Counted from the first letter of the stretch, positions 1-9,497 are shown. The stretch is 64,000 bases of DNA from Ascarosepion bandense (GCA_037127315.1 JBBBDQ010001122.1:6675001-6739000), one strand, 5' to 3'. Program-made: numbers and translations. The notes: generated from the letters alone by a model not told the origin.

Positions 1-1060
1 ACAAGTTTTGTCTATTTATTTTGTGTAAGATCCGTTCGTATGATCTGATTAGCTTGATAGTGTTGTCATGGAATAACCCAATAACCTAACCAACCCCAAA
101 CATATCACTTTCTTATATCGTAGCCAAATGCACACCAACTACCAACTCGATGAAAATATCCTCAAAAAATTCATAAACACTAATATCTCTCCAACAGACC
201 CCAACAAAATAATAAAATTTATCATATATTACGCTAAATCCACAATATCCATCTCAATCGTCCGCAACGACTCCTCCCCCACCGTTAGCGATTTGCAAAA
301 AAACAATGTAGTGTATAAATTTAAATGCCCCTTTCGAGAATGTATCTCTAACAAACTAAATAATACCTACATTGGACATACTACTAACTCGCTTTCGCGG
401 AGACTTACATTGCACTTAAATGAAAATTCTAACATATTCCGACATTTAAAACACCACGGCTATCAACACACACTTCTTAGGAAAACACTGGTTGAAAAAT
501 ACGCATATACTTAGACAAGAAAATAATAAAGGAAAACTTAAAATTCTAGAAGCTATCTACATCAAACAGTTTAAACCTAGCCTGAATAAAATAAATTTCG
601 ACACCTCTACTAACATACTTCACTGCCTATAATCGACGGGAGAGGTCATAGTTATTATACTTACCCCCTACACCATAGTAGCAGCAGTTCCCAGACCAAT
701 CCCTCATGTCACTACACACTCAATTGAACAAAAAAAACCACTACCACCATTCCTTCTCGGCCTACAGCCATGTGCGACACAAAAAATGGACATGTTTAAT
801 TTTCTCTGTATAACTCCACTCTGTTAAAAATAATTTAAATGTTCTATGTTCACTGAACATTAAATGTTCATCCTTTGATAATGGCTTATGTAAGCCGAAA
901 GCTCAGACCTGATAAAAAAATCAACAATTATTGCGATTTCTTGTCGTTTTTCCATGACAACACTATCAAGCTAATCAGATCATACGAACGGATCTTACAC
1001 AAAATAGACAGAACTTGTCTATATTATTCAATAAAACATGTATTAATATATATATATATA
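1..1060 (+). mobile_element. Penelope-like element remnant with inverted terminal piece
   Basis: Bases 1-72 are the reverse complement of about 948-1020, so the unit is bounded by an inverted copy of its own terminal repeat. Between them lies a broken GIY-YIG endonuclease reading (128-631). The terminal part (875-1020) also translates as a VSRKLR-containing peptide that recurs in the pair at 5384-5799. Penelope-like elements carry pseudo-LTRs that often include such an inverted 5' segment. The element is 5'-truncated, with no reverse transcriptase visible, and it may continue left of the window. Confidence 0.7.
128..631 (+). pseudogene. GIY-YIG endonuclease domain of a Penelope-like element, frameshifted
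   Basis: The frame 128-514 encodes a GIY-YIG nuclease fold of the type found C-terminal to the reverse transcriptase in Penelope-like elements. Visible motifs are VVYKF (residues 61-65), Cys67 and Cys72 as the start of the linked zinc-binding motif, YIG (81-83) and paired Arg91/Arg92. The frame stops at 512-514. Another frame then continues with ILEAIYIKQFKPSLN, which matches the C-terminal part of the domain including its conserved Glu and Asn, and closes near 631. One frameshift therefore breaks the gene, and the reverse transcriptase that should precede it is absent. No functional product is expected. Confidence 0.75.
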
Positions 1061-1447
1061 TACCGGCTATAATTATTAGGCCACCCCAGTTTAAAAATAA
1101 ATGATGTATTTCATACTATTTTTCGTATTTATTGCCAAGTGGATAATTCTAAATGAAAATAGAATGGTTCTTTTGTCATTATTACTTTGCAAAATTTTAC
1201 AAGGCAGCCAGGAAGCCTTTGCTTCGACCAGCCAATAAGAAGAAGAGACTAGCATGGGGAAGAGAGCACAAAAACTGGACACCAGAACAGTTCATTTGAT
1301 GCACATGTTATTGTGCAGTATTAACAAAAGAACCATTCTATTTATATTTAGAATTTTCCACTTGGCAATAAATACTAAAAAATAGTATGAAATACATAAT
1401 TTCTTTTAAAAAATGGGGTTGCCTAATAATTATGGCCGGTAGTGTAT
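1053..1447. mobile_element. Non-autonomous Tc1-type transposon with long terminal inverted repeats
   Basis: The left end (ACCGGCTATAATTATTAGG) and the right end (CCTAATAATTATGGCCGGT) are inverted repeats that extend inward for about 90 bp. The core at 1200-1290 reads on the plus strand as PLLRPANKKKRLAWGREHKNW, a piece of the Tc1 transposase region ahead of the first catalytic Asp. A second copy with the same ends lies at 59103-59490. Both sit at TA-rich targets, so the exact ends are approximate. Confidence 0.75.
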
Positions 1448-1470
1448 GTATCACGCATAGAGTTTGGTAG

Positions 1471-1640
1471 GTCACCACGTGTATTTACATGAGACCCCAT
1501 AGAGCTATGGTCCAAGAATTAATTTCATTTTACATTTAACTGAATATATAGATGTATTACGGGTAGTTAAAAGTAAAATAAAATTAATCCTTGGACCATA
1601 GCATTATTAGGTCTCATTTAAATACACGTTGAGACCTGTT
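1471..1640. mobile_element. Short fold-back element (MITE-like)
   Basis: Arms at about 1475-1535 and 1575-1638 are inverted repeats containing ACGTGTATTTACATGAGAC and its complement, and GGTCCAAGAATTAATTT and its complement. The spacer is about 40 bp. There is no coding content. The superfamily is not identifiable from these ends. Confidence 0.55.
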
Positions 1641-1643
1641 AAA

Positions 1644-1647
<4 letters not shown>

Positions 1648-1706
<59 letters not shown>
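1648..1706. repeat. (TA)n microsatellite
   Basis: Pure TA run abutting the 5' end of the Helitron at 1707. A related run follows the Helitron at 2265-2303, so the element appears to have landed inside a TA array. Confidence 0.95.
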
Positions 1707-1711
<5 letters not shown>

Positions 1712-2023
1712 CTTATTTATAAATGGAACTTCGTCCGTGTGTGTGTGTGTGCGTCTGTGTGTCCGTTACCTATAGACGCCGAAACGGCTTAACCGATTTT
1801 CTTGAAAATTTACACATTTGTACTATAAGCGTCTGCGAGTGTTCTTAGCTAGGTTTTGTGTTGAGGTACCCCCGATAAATATCGAAAATCGATAATCGAA
1901 AACATCGGGTCATAGAAGGAGTGTTCCAATTTTAATCAAATTTCATACACTCATAGAGAAAGACATAAGAAACGACATTCAGAAGTTTCAAGGTTGCAGT
2001 TCTTACAATAGGGCAGAAAATCG

Positions 2024-2081
<58 letters not shown>

Positions 2082-2263
2082 GCAAGATGTTTGTGTGTGT
2101 GTGTCTATTTACCTGTCTGTATGTCCTTTATACAAATCCACAATTTTTATCTGATTCTTACTAAACTTCACGTAAATATTCTTTAGGCTGAGTTTGAGCT
2201 CCAGGACCATGTATTAGTTTTAAAGCTTTCATTTCACCCGAGAAACGCCGGGCTATACTGTTA

Positions 2264-2264
<1 letters not shown>
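1707..2264 (+). mobile_element. Non-autonomous Helitron
   Basis: The 5' part matches the other copies at 42277 and 60928 (AAACTTATTTATAAATGG). The 3' end carries the short GC-rich hairpin CGAGAAACGCCGGG followed by TATACTG and TTAG next to a host T, a degraded form of the Helitron CTAG terminus. An internal (TA)n lies at 2027-2078 and TG runs occur at about 1737-1765 and 2093-2105. There is no Rep/helicase coding, so it is non-autonomous. Confidence 0.75.

Positions 2265-2303
<39 letters not shown>
2265..2303. repeat. (TA)n microsatellite
   Basis: Pure TA run directly after the Helitron 3' end. Confidence 0.95.
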
Positions 2304-2306
<3 letters not shown>

Positions 2307-2609
2307 CGTGTTTGTATCCCCCCTCTCTCTCTCTATTTCCTTTTAAAAATTAGTTTCAACCTTTTGGTATCTTCAAGCGATTTATAATAACTGATTTCAA
2401 ACGTACAAAAAGGGATTTTTTTACGAACGTACGACTGAAATTTTTAAACAACCGAAAATTTTCAAAATTATGGAGGAGATATTCAAGGATCTTACAACAC
2501 TTTTACCCATGTTTTTTTATTATCCTATTATGTATTTATACACCTAAAAATACATGTTTTTTTTTATGAACCTAATGTGTATTTAGATGTATTTCTAGAT
2601 CATTTCACA

Positions 2610-2815
2610 TTAATGTGGGGATCCTCCAGAGCTCTATTCTTGGGCCGACGTTATTTCTTATCTTCAACAACAACTTTCCCGATGCTATCAGTTTCCAACT
2701 TGCTATCTATGCTGATGATACAACTATCTACTCCTGCCTTATTGTAATTCCGATGGGCCCCCAAAAATAAATCTGACAACTGCTCTCGAAAATAACCTCC
2801 AGTCAGGTACCTCGA
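2610..2815 (+). pseudogene. LINE reverse-transcriptase fragment
   Basis: Reads SSILGPTLFLIFNNN then FQLAIYADDTTIYSCL, that is reverse-transcriptase motif B followed by motif C with the catalytic YADD. It resembles the LINE at 53340-54781. It is only about 200 bp long, with no start and no continuation in frame, so it is a dead fragment. Confidence 0.75.
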
Positions 2816-2889
2816 TTTCAGAAATTTATATGTAGAACAAGATTACTTGATAGATTTCATTTTTCTACTGTGGAAATGCTATGCTAATA

Positions 2890-3178
2890 ATTTCTTTCAA
2901 TACTCTTGGAATTATTTCGAACTTTTGTTCTCATCTTGGTTGATATAGGTGTTATAATAGACACGTTTCGACCGAGTACCCTCTGGTCATCATCAGGTGT
3001 CCATAGATTGGCTGATGTAGATTATCTCGTTGATTATTGCAAAATATCCTGTGAAATCAATTATTGTCCTTTCATGTTGGAATTTGGTTCGTCACTACCA
3101 AGTCCAAGGATCGAACTCATGATCACTAGCTGATACTAACATAAACAATTAACTATATCCACAACGCCACCGTTCTAT
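2890..3178 (-). mobile_element. tRNA-derived SINE (SINE-C), with partial repeat to 3285
   Basis: On the minus strand a B-box-like GAGTTCGATCC sits inside the tRNA-like head near 3105-3125. The body includes a stretch with ACGTTTCG-type sequence. The 5' part is repeated at 3182-3285. Related copies lie at 18070-18200, 20940-21250 and 35195-35480. Confidence 0.55.
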
Positions 3179-3299
3179 AATCTTGGAATTATTTCGAACT
3201 TTTGTTCTCATCTTGGTTGATATAGGTGTTATAATAGACACGACGTTTCGATTAAGTACCCTCTGGTCATTATCATTAGTTTTCTTTCGTATCTTTCTG

Positions 3300-3600
3300 T
3301 TGTGGAACTCTATTACGGCCTTTTGCTTTCCAGTCAACTTGGATCTCAGAAAATTTAAACGAAATGTCAAACATCATCTGTTATATTAATTCCTGTTCTT
3401 TTATTGTTTTCTTTCATTAATAATGCTTTCTTTCTTTTTCGTGTTTTCTCACATAGTTCGTATTTCTCGTTTGTGAAACTCTCTTCCGGTTTCATGTCAA
3501 CTTCGATCTTCAAAAATTTAAATGCAACGTCAACCGCCATTTTCTCTCTGCTTGGACCTCATTCTTTTAGTGTCTTCTCTCCTCGTTTACCTTTGCTCTA
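3300..3600 (+). pseudogene. Two CR1/jockey-like LINE C-terminal ends
   Basis: The stretch 3300-3390 reads WNSITAFCFPVNLDLRKFK, matching the conserved C-terminus of this LINE family (LWNSLPYSCFPDGYNLQKFK at 24646-24990). A second, more degraded version follows at about 3455-3560. Confidence 0.6.
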
Positions 3601-3609
3601 AATTCTTGA

Positions 3610-4620
3610 GTATTAGTGGTTTTATCGCTTTGCTTAATGATTCAAAAAGATATTTTTCTGTTATAAAACTCTGCAGCGAGCTTGGTTTATATGAGACTAG
3701 CATCATAGCCCGATGTTGCCCGTGCAACTCAAAACATTTTAGTAGGAGAAAATGCCAATGAGAGGAGTAGATGGAAACCATTTATTGAAAGTTGGAAAGG
3801 AGAGCTGAGGCTGTTAGTAACCATTTTCAGCATTAAGAAGAAGGCATTGAATGCATGTTGCTGTAGTATTTGAACAGAGTATAAAGTGTAGTTTTAGTGC
3901 TGGTCATACTTTTATCTCCTTCTAAGGGGTGGGGGTTTTGTTTCAGAAGTACGGGGAAAATATTCACATTTTTTATGTAGACCAAATGCATTTTTAAAAC
4001 GTTGGAATTAAAATTAAATAAAAAGGCTCATTTTTTTTAATAAAAAATATTTTAGACGCGTTTGACACGTGTGATTTGATTTCTGTGACCTAATTTCGCA
4101 ACAACCTTAGATCTTAGATGTTTTACAGAGCAAATGTAAACAATCTGCTCCATTGGCCAAAAAGTGCGAAAGGGAAAATTGCTGAACTTAAACTCAAAAA
4201 GTATGTGTCGATCTGGCTCCCCTGTAGATATGTGTCCCTAGAAAGTTTGAATGGCGTAGCTTAAAAAAATGTAGGCGTGCATAGAGAACAGTCACACACA
4301 GACTCACAGATTGCCTTTTATATATGTGGATAACTGAGAATATTTGCATGGCCGTTTTTCTGGGTCGTCTCGCATTATACACCCTCCTTCAGAACCCTGG
4401 TTACGCATTATGACAGAATGGAAATAACATCAATAGAGCGACTGTTTCATCTGTAGAAATCCTGATGCGAAACACCCACTTATAAGCTGGCAATAATTAG
4501 AAATTTGCAAGTTTAACGTGACCGATGACTTTTGCACAATATTTTATATATAAAGGTCTACTATGCATGCATACTATCGTTGGAAGAACGCATGCGCACG
4601 TTCATGCGCGCGGACACACA
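3610..4620. other. Intergenic, no gene recognised
   Basis: AT-rich sequence downstream of the Tctex1 exon. A sequence like a degraded Helitron 3' end (TAGCCCGATGTTGCCCG, about 3706) is the only repeat-like feature noted. Short open frames here have no recognisable motif. Confidence 0.6.
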
Positions 4621-4628
4621 CACACACA

Positions 4629-4634
4629 TTTATT
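4629..4634 (-). promoter_or_regulatory. Candidate polyadenylation signal AATAAA
   Basis: TTTATT on the plus strand is AATAAA on the minus strand. It lies about 110 bases beyond the stop codon of the Tctex1 exon, a normal 3'UTR distance. The AT-rich context makes chance occurrence possible. Confidence 0.5.
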
Positions 4635-4743
4635 CTTCTATTTGAAAACCAAATAAAAAAAAAGATAAAAAACAAAACATGAAAAAGACGAAAACGAAGA
4701 CCCATTCTGAAACGCATGCAGACTTATATTTTACCACGCATGC

Positions 4744-5313
4744 TCAGTCATAATAAATTGCATAGATGCAAACGACAGCTGAAAGTGAATCATTTGAGAA
4801 TATAACAGTCACAGATCGATCCCGTTCAGGGTCGCTAAGCAGACGACTTCCGAATATTAAATCATTTGTCTTGCATTGTGGGTTGATAAGGACTTCGACG
4901 ATAATTTTGTATCTCTCAAAGCCTAAGGATTTTACTTGATTTCTGATCTGATCTCCCAGGTCTCTTGTCTTCAGCCGCCAGTCTTTCTCTTCATATTTGA
5001 CGTTCGTCAGTTCCTCAGCTAGATATTCATAGACTGCGTTCTTTACTGTAGTCTCGGCGAATTTGGTGTCGGGGTTCGGGTCTATCCGGTACGTGTTCTG
5101 GTAGCGTACTTTCTGGATGCAGTCCAGATCGCTGTTGGTGGCCATACTCTGACGTCGCATTGACGAAACAGCCAGAGCCTTGAACTGGAAGGAAGAACGC
5201 CGCCTGTTAGCATTTGGATAGACTGACGGTCGCCTCTTTGGCACAAGGGAACTGCCGGTGCCATCAGTGTTAGCGTCAGTGCTCTCGGATTTTACACTGG
5301 GACAAATTCGAAC
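4744..5313 (-). CDS. Terminal exon of a Tctex1-domain dynein light chain (DYNLT family) protein
   Basis: An uninterrupted minus-strand frame from 5313 to the TGA at 4744-4746 encodes a basic, Ser/Arg-rich N-terminal stretch followed by a complete Tctex1 fold. Family landmarks are YRIDPNPDTKF at the entry, DWRLKTRDLGDQIRNQVK as the amphipathic helix, GFERYKIIVEVLI as the central strand, SRLLSDPERD and the closing FSNDSLSAVVCIYAIYYD, which ends at the stop as in other members. Known members are light chains of cytoplasmic and axonemal dyneins or cilium-associated relatives. The long N-terminal extension is more like the DYNLT4/DYNLT5 (TCTEX1D) type than the short DYNLT1, which is inference. A pyrimidine-rich tract ending CACTTTTCCAG precedes base 5313, giving the exon start; a second possible acceptor lies about 17 bases inside. 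Upstream exons were not found. A Penelope-type palindrome lies about 70 bp upstream in the intron. Confidence 0.85.
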   Translation of the reverse strand, partial: VRICPSVKSESTDANTDGTGSSLVPKRRPSVYPNANRRRSSFQFKALAVSSMRRQSMATNSDLDCIQKVRYQNTYRIDPNPDTKFAETTVKNAVYEYLAEELTNVKYEEKDWRLKTRDLGDQIRNQVKSLGFERYKIIVEVLINPQCKTNDLIFGSRLLSDPERDRSVTVIFSNDSLSAVVCIYAIYYD

Positions 5314-5383
5314 CTGGAAAAGTGATAAAATTTGATTAATATATATATGAATGTATGTATAGTGTATCGAGGCAGCAGATCAT

Positions 5384-5799
5384 TTTCTAAACATATGCTG
5401 TTAAATATAAGAGACAATGAATGTCTATTATGTTTAATCACGAACCGGTCTAAACATTGTATTTTTGCTTTAGTTTCAGGTGAAAATAAAGACAAAAATT
5501 CTCCAACATTTGGATAATTTTTTATTAAGTTTGTTCTAAGCTTTCGGCTCACATGAGTCATCTTCAGAGAGGTTTTGATGGTGAATGATTTTATGTTAAC
5601 TCCCTTGCAACCTCTTCGAAGATGGCTCATGTGAGCCGAAAGCTTAGAACCAACTTAATAAAAAATTATCCAAATGTTGGAGAATTTTTGTCTTTATTTT
5701 CACCTGAAACTAAAGCAAAAATACGATGTTTAGACCGGTTCGTGATTAAACATAATAGACATTTATTGTCTCTTATATTTAACAGTATATGTTTAGAAT
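5384..5799. mobile_element. Palindromic pair of Penelope-type terminal repeats
   Basis: Arms at about 5384-5575 and 5607-5799 are near-perfect inverted repeats of about 190 bp with a spacer of about 30 bp. Each arm reads outward as VSRKLRTNLIKNYPNVGEF, clearly related to the terminal part of the element at 875-1020. No reverse transcriptase or endonuclease lies between them, so this is an element reduced to two facing terminal repeats. It ends in a short (TA)n at 5799-5820. Confidence 0.7.
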
Positions 5800-5829
5800 A
5801 TATATATATATATATATATGTAAACATGT

Positions 5830-6290
5830 TACGGAAATTAACGAAATTTAACGAAACTTGGTTATAAGCAACCGACAATTTGTAATGAATTATTTTGAAC
5901 ATTATTTTTACCGATACTCGTATTTAAGTAGATATTCTGTTTTTAATTAAACAGTATTTTATATTTATATCTACCGGCCTGATTATTTCACGATAAATTT
6001 TTATGATGAAAATGTGTGCTATCCAGCAGGATTCGAACCTGCGACCCCTTATTTCACGATAAATTTTTATGACGAAAATGTGTGCTATCCAGCAGGATTC
6101 GAACCTGCTTCCCCTATGTCATAGGGGTCGCAGGTTCGAATCCTGCTGGATAGCACACATTTTCGTCATAAAAATTTATCGTGAAATAATCAGGCCGGTA
6201 GATATAAATATAAAATACTGTTTAATTAAAAACAGAATATCTACTTAAATACGAGTATCGGTAAAAATAATGTTCAAAATAATATATATA
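5830..6290. mobile_element. Head-to-head palindrome of a tRNA-derived SINE (SINE-B)
   Basis: A minus-strand copy (5830-6115) and a plus-strand copy (6116-6290) meet at tRNA-like heads. The B box GGTTCGAATCC is exact on both strands (around 6030, 6095 and 6132). The left half contains an internal tandem duplication of about 65 bp of the head. The arms match over about 170 bp. The family recurs at 6845-7490, 40540-40930 and 40930-41830. Confidence 0.75.
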
Positions 6291-6823
6291 TATCAAAAAA
6301 CGAAATATTCATCAGTTATTTGCTACCCGTATTTCAATCAAATAGGCCTTATCAGACTGTATGAGCAAACCGTATTTATACAATTTTAAAATACTGATTG
6401 CTCTTACACACTGATGAGACAAATTATGGTTGAAAACTTGGTAACAAGTCGGTGGTATATAGTTCGTCTTTTGATATATTTTTGGCTCTGCATATTCAGT
6501 TCTTTAGATTGAGAATTGAGAGCTTTTATTACATAACTTTCTACTGGTCTAGCCAGCAATTTGTTTACTGTTGTTATGAGAGAAGAAATTATGTCTTCCC
6601 CCAAAATATAAACTTTTTCCAAATTCAAAATGGATCTCTATTCTGATTGGTTAAATTGAACACAGACATAAATTTCTCTGTCCTCCCACATCCATAAATA
6701 AACGTATTGTTTCTTAAATTCAAATGAAAATCAGCACTGTCTGATGACGAGGTAAAAATCTCAAAACATAGAAATTTCCGATTCGCAATATAATCTACAT
6801 CAATTTTATATATAAAAAAAATT

Positions 6824-6844
<21 letters not shown>
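6291..6844. other. AT-rich repeat-derived sequence with hammerhead-like cores
   Basis: No gene. CTGATGA occurs at 6411-6417, followed by GAAAA at 6432 and GTC at 6448-6450, and again at 6741-6747. Both resemble degraded hammerhead ribozyme cores, discussed in the findings. A (TA)n begins at 6821. Confidence 0.4.
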
Positions 6845-6861
<17 letters not shown>

Positions 6862-7490
6862 TGAACATTATTTTTAATGGATACACGTAGTTGCGTAGGT
6901 AGTCTGTTTCTACTATAATTAAACAGTACATTGTTAATATCTACTGGCCTGAAATCGTTGGAGTAGATAGACTAAACTATCGCCCGGTTCCCACTCCACC
7001 CACGTCTATTGAACAGGTTAAGAGGCTCATCTCTTGTTCCCTGTTTAGGATGTGGTTTCCGGCTTTTTCTTTTCCAATCTTTTCACTCTTTTCTTCTTTT
7101 TTTTTTAATTGGAGTAGATAGACTAAACTATCGCCCGGTTCCCACTCCACCCACATCTATTGAACAGGTGAAAACGCTCATCCCTTGTTCCTTGTTTAGG
7201 ATGTGGTTTTCGGCTTTCTCTTTTCCAATCTTTTCACCCTTATGTAGCCCCCTGCGTATCAGTGTCGTTTCCGCCTTGCTCACGGTGATATGATTAAAAA
7301 AAAATATTCGAGAAATCTTGGTAAGAAAATATCTATCGTTCGGTAGGATTCAAACATACAACTCCCATTTATCGGGGAAATGCCGTCATCGTTGCATTGC
7401 AGTTTGAATCCTGCCGAAAATAGATATTTTCCTAACAAGATTTCTCGAATATTTCAGGCCAGTAGATATTAACAATATACTGGCATGTGC
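6845..7490. mobile_element. Second SINE-B palindrome, interrupted by a LINE tail
   Basis: A minus-strand SINE-B tail (6858-6956) resumes at about 7293 after an inserted LINE 3' tail. It then meets a plus-strand copy (7395-7490), giving arms at 7300-7355 and 7407-7460. Both tRNA-like B boxes are slightly degraded (GGATTCAAAC, GTTTGAATCC). The arrangement parallels 5830-6290. Confidence 0.65.
6957..7292 (+). repeat. Tandem LINE 3' tail units
   Basis: Two units of about 150 bp, each with the same start (GAGTAGATAGACTAAACTATC), CTGTTTAGGATGTGG and a T-rich end. The last runs into CCTTGCTCACGGTGATATGATT, the 3' terminus of the CR1-like LINE. The same unit is tandem on the minus strand at 34495-35062. 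Confidence 0.7.
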
Positions 7491-7783
7491 GTTGTGGTGC
7501 TTTTGGATATCGGCTCGGAACGAGAAATCGAGGAGTCGAGTTAAAATTCATTGAATTCACTTACGTGCAAATAACCTTGGGAAAGGTATTAATCCGTCTA
7601 TTCCTTCCAGTTATGGGTTAAATAACAGGACAGATTGGGTTCTATAGCCTTGGCTGGCAGCCAGTCTACCGCAGAAAGCAATGGCAACCTACTGCGGGAT
7701 AATCTTCTACCCAGTTAGTCATGTCTCTTTCGAGACATGATCGCCTAAGCGTGTATCACGTATGGCACTTAACTGACTGATAT
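7484..7783 (+). mobile_element. SINE-A, tRNA-derived, near full length
   Basis: The head GTTGTGGTGC...GATATCGGCTCGG is tRNA-like (A-box region) and is followed by a B-box-like GAGTCGAGTTAAAATTC. The body contains GGGAAAGGTATTAATCCGTC, CAACCTACTGCGGGATAATC and TCATGTCTCTTTCGAGACATGATCG (an inverted repeat). It ends GGCACTTAACTGACTGA. This is the most abundant SINE in the window. Confidence 0.8.
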
Positions 7784-7899
7784 ATATTTGGCTCTGTAAA
7801 TAGAACATACTATTTACATCGAGCCCTCCACCTTAATCAATTCTAATATTAATAGGATCTGTCTTTTAGGATTTTACCTCTATGCTCATCGTTTTTAGA

Positions 7900-7902
<3 letters not shown>

Positions 7903-7958
<56 letters not shown>
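7903..7958. repeat. (TA)n microsatellite
   Basis: Pure TA run. Confidence 0.95.
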
Positions 7959-7961
<3 letters not shown>

Positions 7962-8081
7962 TAATTGTGATAATGTTTAGCACCATGGTTGTTGTTTTTT
8001 CAGTGGTTTTACTGATAAAATTTATTTTAGTAAGCAAAGTTTTTATCGTAAAGTGCTCAATATCGGGCTGTAGATAAACGT

Positions 8082-8259
8082 CGATAGAGACAATTGGTTT
8101 GTCTCTTTAACAGAGCAGATTCAAGCCGACTTCGAAATTTCGTGAGGACACCATTATGTTGTTCTCACTCGTTGCAAATAAACCTGACGAGTGAGAACAT
8201 CATAACAGTGTCCTCACAAAACTTTGAAGTCGTCATGAATCTTCTTAGTTAAAGTGACA

Positions 8260-8301
<42 letters not shown>

Positions 8302-8371
8302 TGTCACTTTAACTAAGAAGATTCATGACGACTTCAAAGTTTTGTGAGGACACTGTTATGATGTTCTCAAT
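8082..8371. repeat. Three alternating copies of one unit, forming nested palindromes
   Basis: One unit of about 75-90 bp (GTTTGTCACTTTAACTAAG...GTGAGGACACTGTTATG) occurs forward (8087-8173), reverse (8185-8265) and forward (8298-8371). The second and third copies are virtually identical mirror images around a (TA)n at 8264-8298. Confidence 0.75.
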
Positions 8372-8379
8372 AATTTATG

Positions 8380-8900
8380 CCTTTTTAAGTAAAGGCTTTT
8401 TTTAATACTTCAACGTTTTGGGGAAATTAGATTTTTGAATTTGTCCAGCGTCTGTAATATTTAAAAAAAATTTTTTTCTTTAGTTTCTTTCTTTTTCCCT
8501 CCCTTCCTTCTTTTATCTCTCTTACCAACTTTTTTCCGTGTTGCTTTAAATGATTCAACACGGGGTCTGTTAATTTTTAGTTACATTCTCCCCTTTTTTT
8601 TGCAAACCCAGACGATGTCAATTTTTTTTTCTTTTCTTATTTATTTGATTTTATTCTATCCTTTTCTTTTTCTTTTTCCTTTTCTTTTTCTTTCCCTTTA
8701 TTTTTATTTTTATTTTATTTTATTTTATTTTATTTTATTATTATTTATTTTTTAATTTCTTTGCAATCTATTTAAAAAGGAAAAGTAGACTAATTTTTCT
8801 CCAGTTTCTGAAAGGTTTTTTTCTGTTGCTGAGGTGATGTGTCGCTCCCCGTGGGGATCGTCATATCGAAATGGCCATTCAACATCTTTGAATTAATCCT
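8380..8900. other. T-rich low-complexity tract, no gene
   Basis: Long T- and TTTTA-rich runs on the plus strand, with no motif recognised. Followed by (TA)n at 8905-8953. Confidence 0.6.

Positions 8901-8904
<4 letters not shown>

Positions 8905-8953
<49 letters not shown>
8905..8953. repeat. (TA)n microsatellite
   Basis: Pure TA run. Confidence 0.95.
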
Positions 8954-8955
<2 letters not shown>

Positions 8956-9088
8956 AAATAATGACAGATCTATAAAAACATAGAGGATAATTCCAAAATT
9001 TTATCTAATTAATATGAAACATTAAATAGATGAAAACAGAGAGCTTAATTGGTATTATCCAGAGCAATATGATATATATATATATATA

Positions 9089-9300
9089 GTCATCCGCAGA
9101 CAGATCTGTTTCGCTGCATCACAGCAAATCAGTACGGTTAGACATTCGATTGCTTTTTATCCTGAACCGAAACCCGACCGAAATGGCGTCAGTCGGCGAT
9201 TCTACCTCTGAGCTATGGGCGCTCGGTAGAAGGAGACAGACTTTTAGCGTATGATGTATCATACCCCAGTAGTTAGAGTGCTCTAATTCATTACCGAATG
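9089..9300 (-). mobile_element. tRNA-like SINE with degraded 3' hammerhead ribozyme (copy A)
   Basis: On the minus strand a tRNA-like head lies at about 9170-9230 (A-box-like TAGCTCAGAGGTAGAAT; B-box region GGTCGGGTTTCGG). It is followed by the ribozyme at 9143-9089: stem I CCGTA/TGCGG, core CTGATTT (9132-9126) instead of CTGATGA, stem II GCTG-TGATG-CAGC, GAAA (9112-9109), stem III ACAG/CTGT and cleavage triplet GTC (9101-9099). Two core bases are changed, so cleavage is not expected from this copy. A (TA)n abuts the ribozyme 3' end. Confidence 0.7.
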
Positions 9301-9320
9301 AGCGATATATATATATATAG

Positions 9321-9374
<54 letters not shown>

Positions 9375-9424
9375 CATGATGTATCATACCCCAGTAGTTA
9401 GAGTGCTCTAATTCATTACTGAAT

Positions 9425-9497
<73 letters not shown>

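Noticed and set aside
3695..3740. Helitron 3' end in minus orientation
   Set aside because: TAGCCCGATGTTGCCCG is similar, but the hairpin is broken and no Helitron body follows.
6023..6145. tRNA gene suggested by GGTTCGAATCC
   Set aside because: Exact B box, but no cloverleaf acceptor or anticodon stems could be paired and the sequence is part of a repeated SINE.
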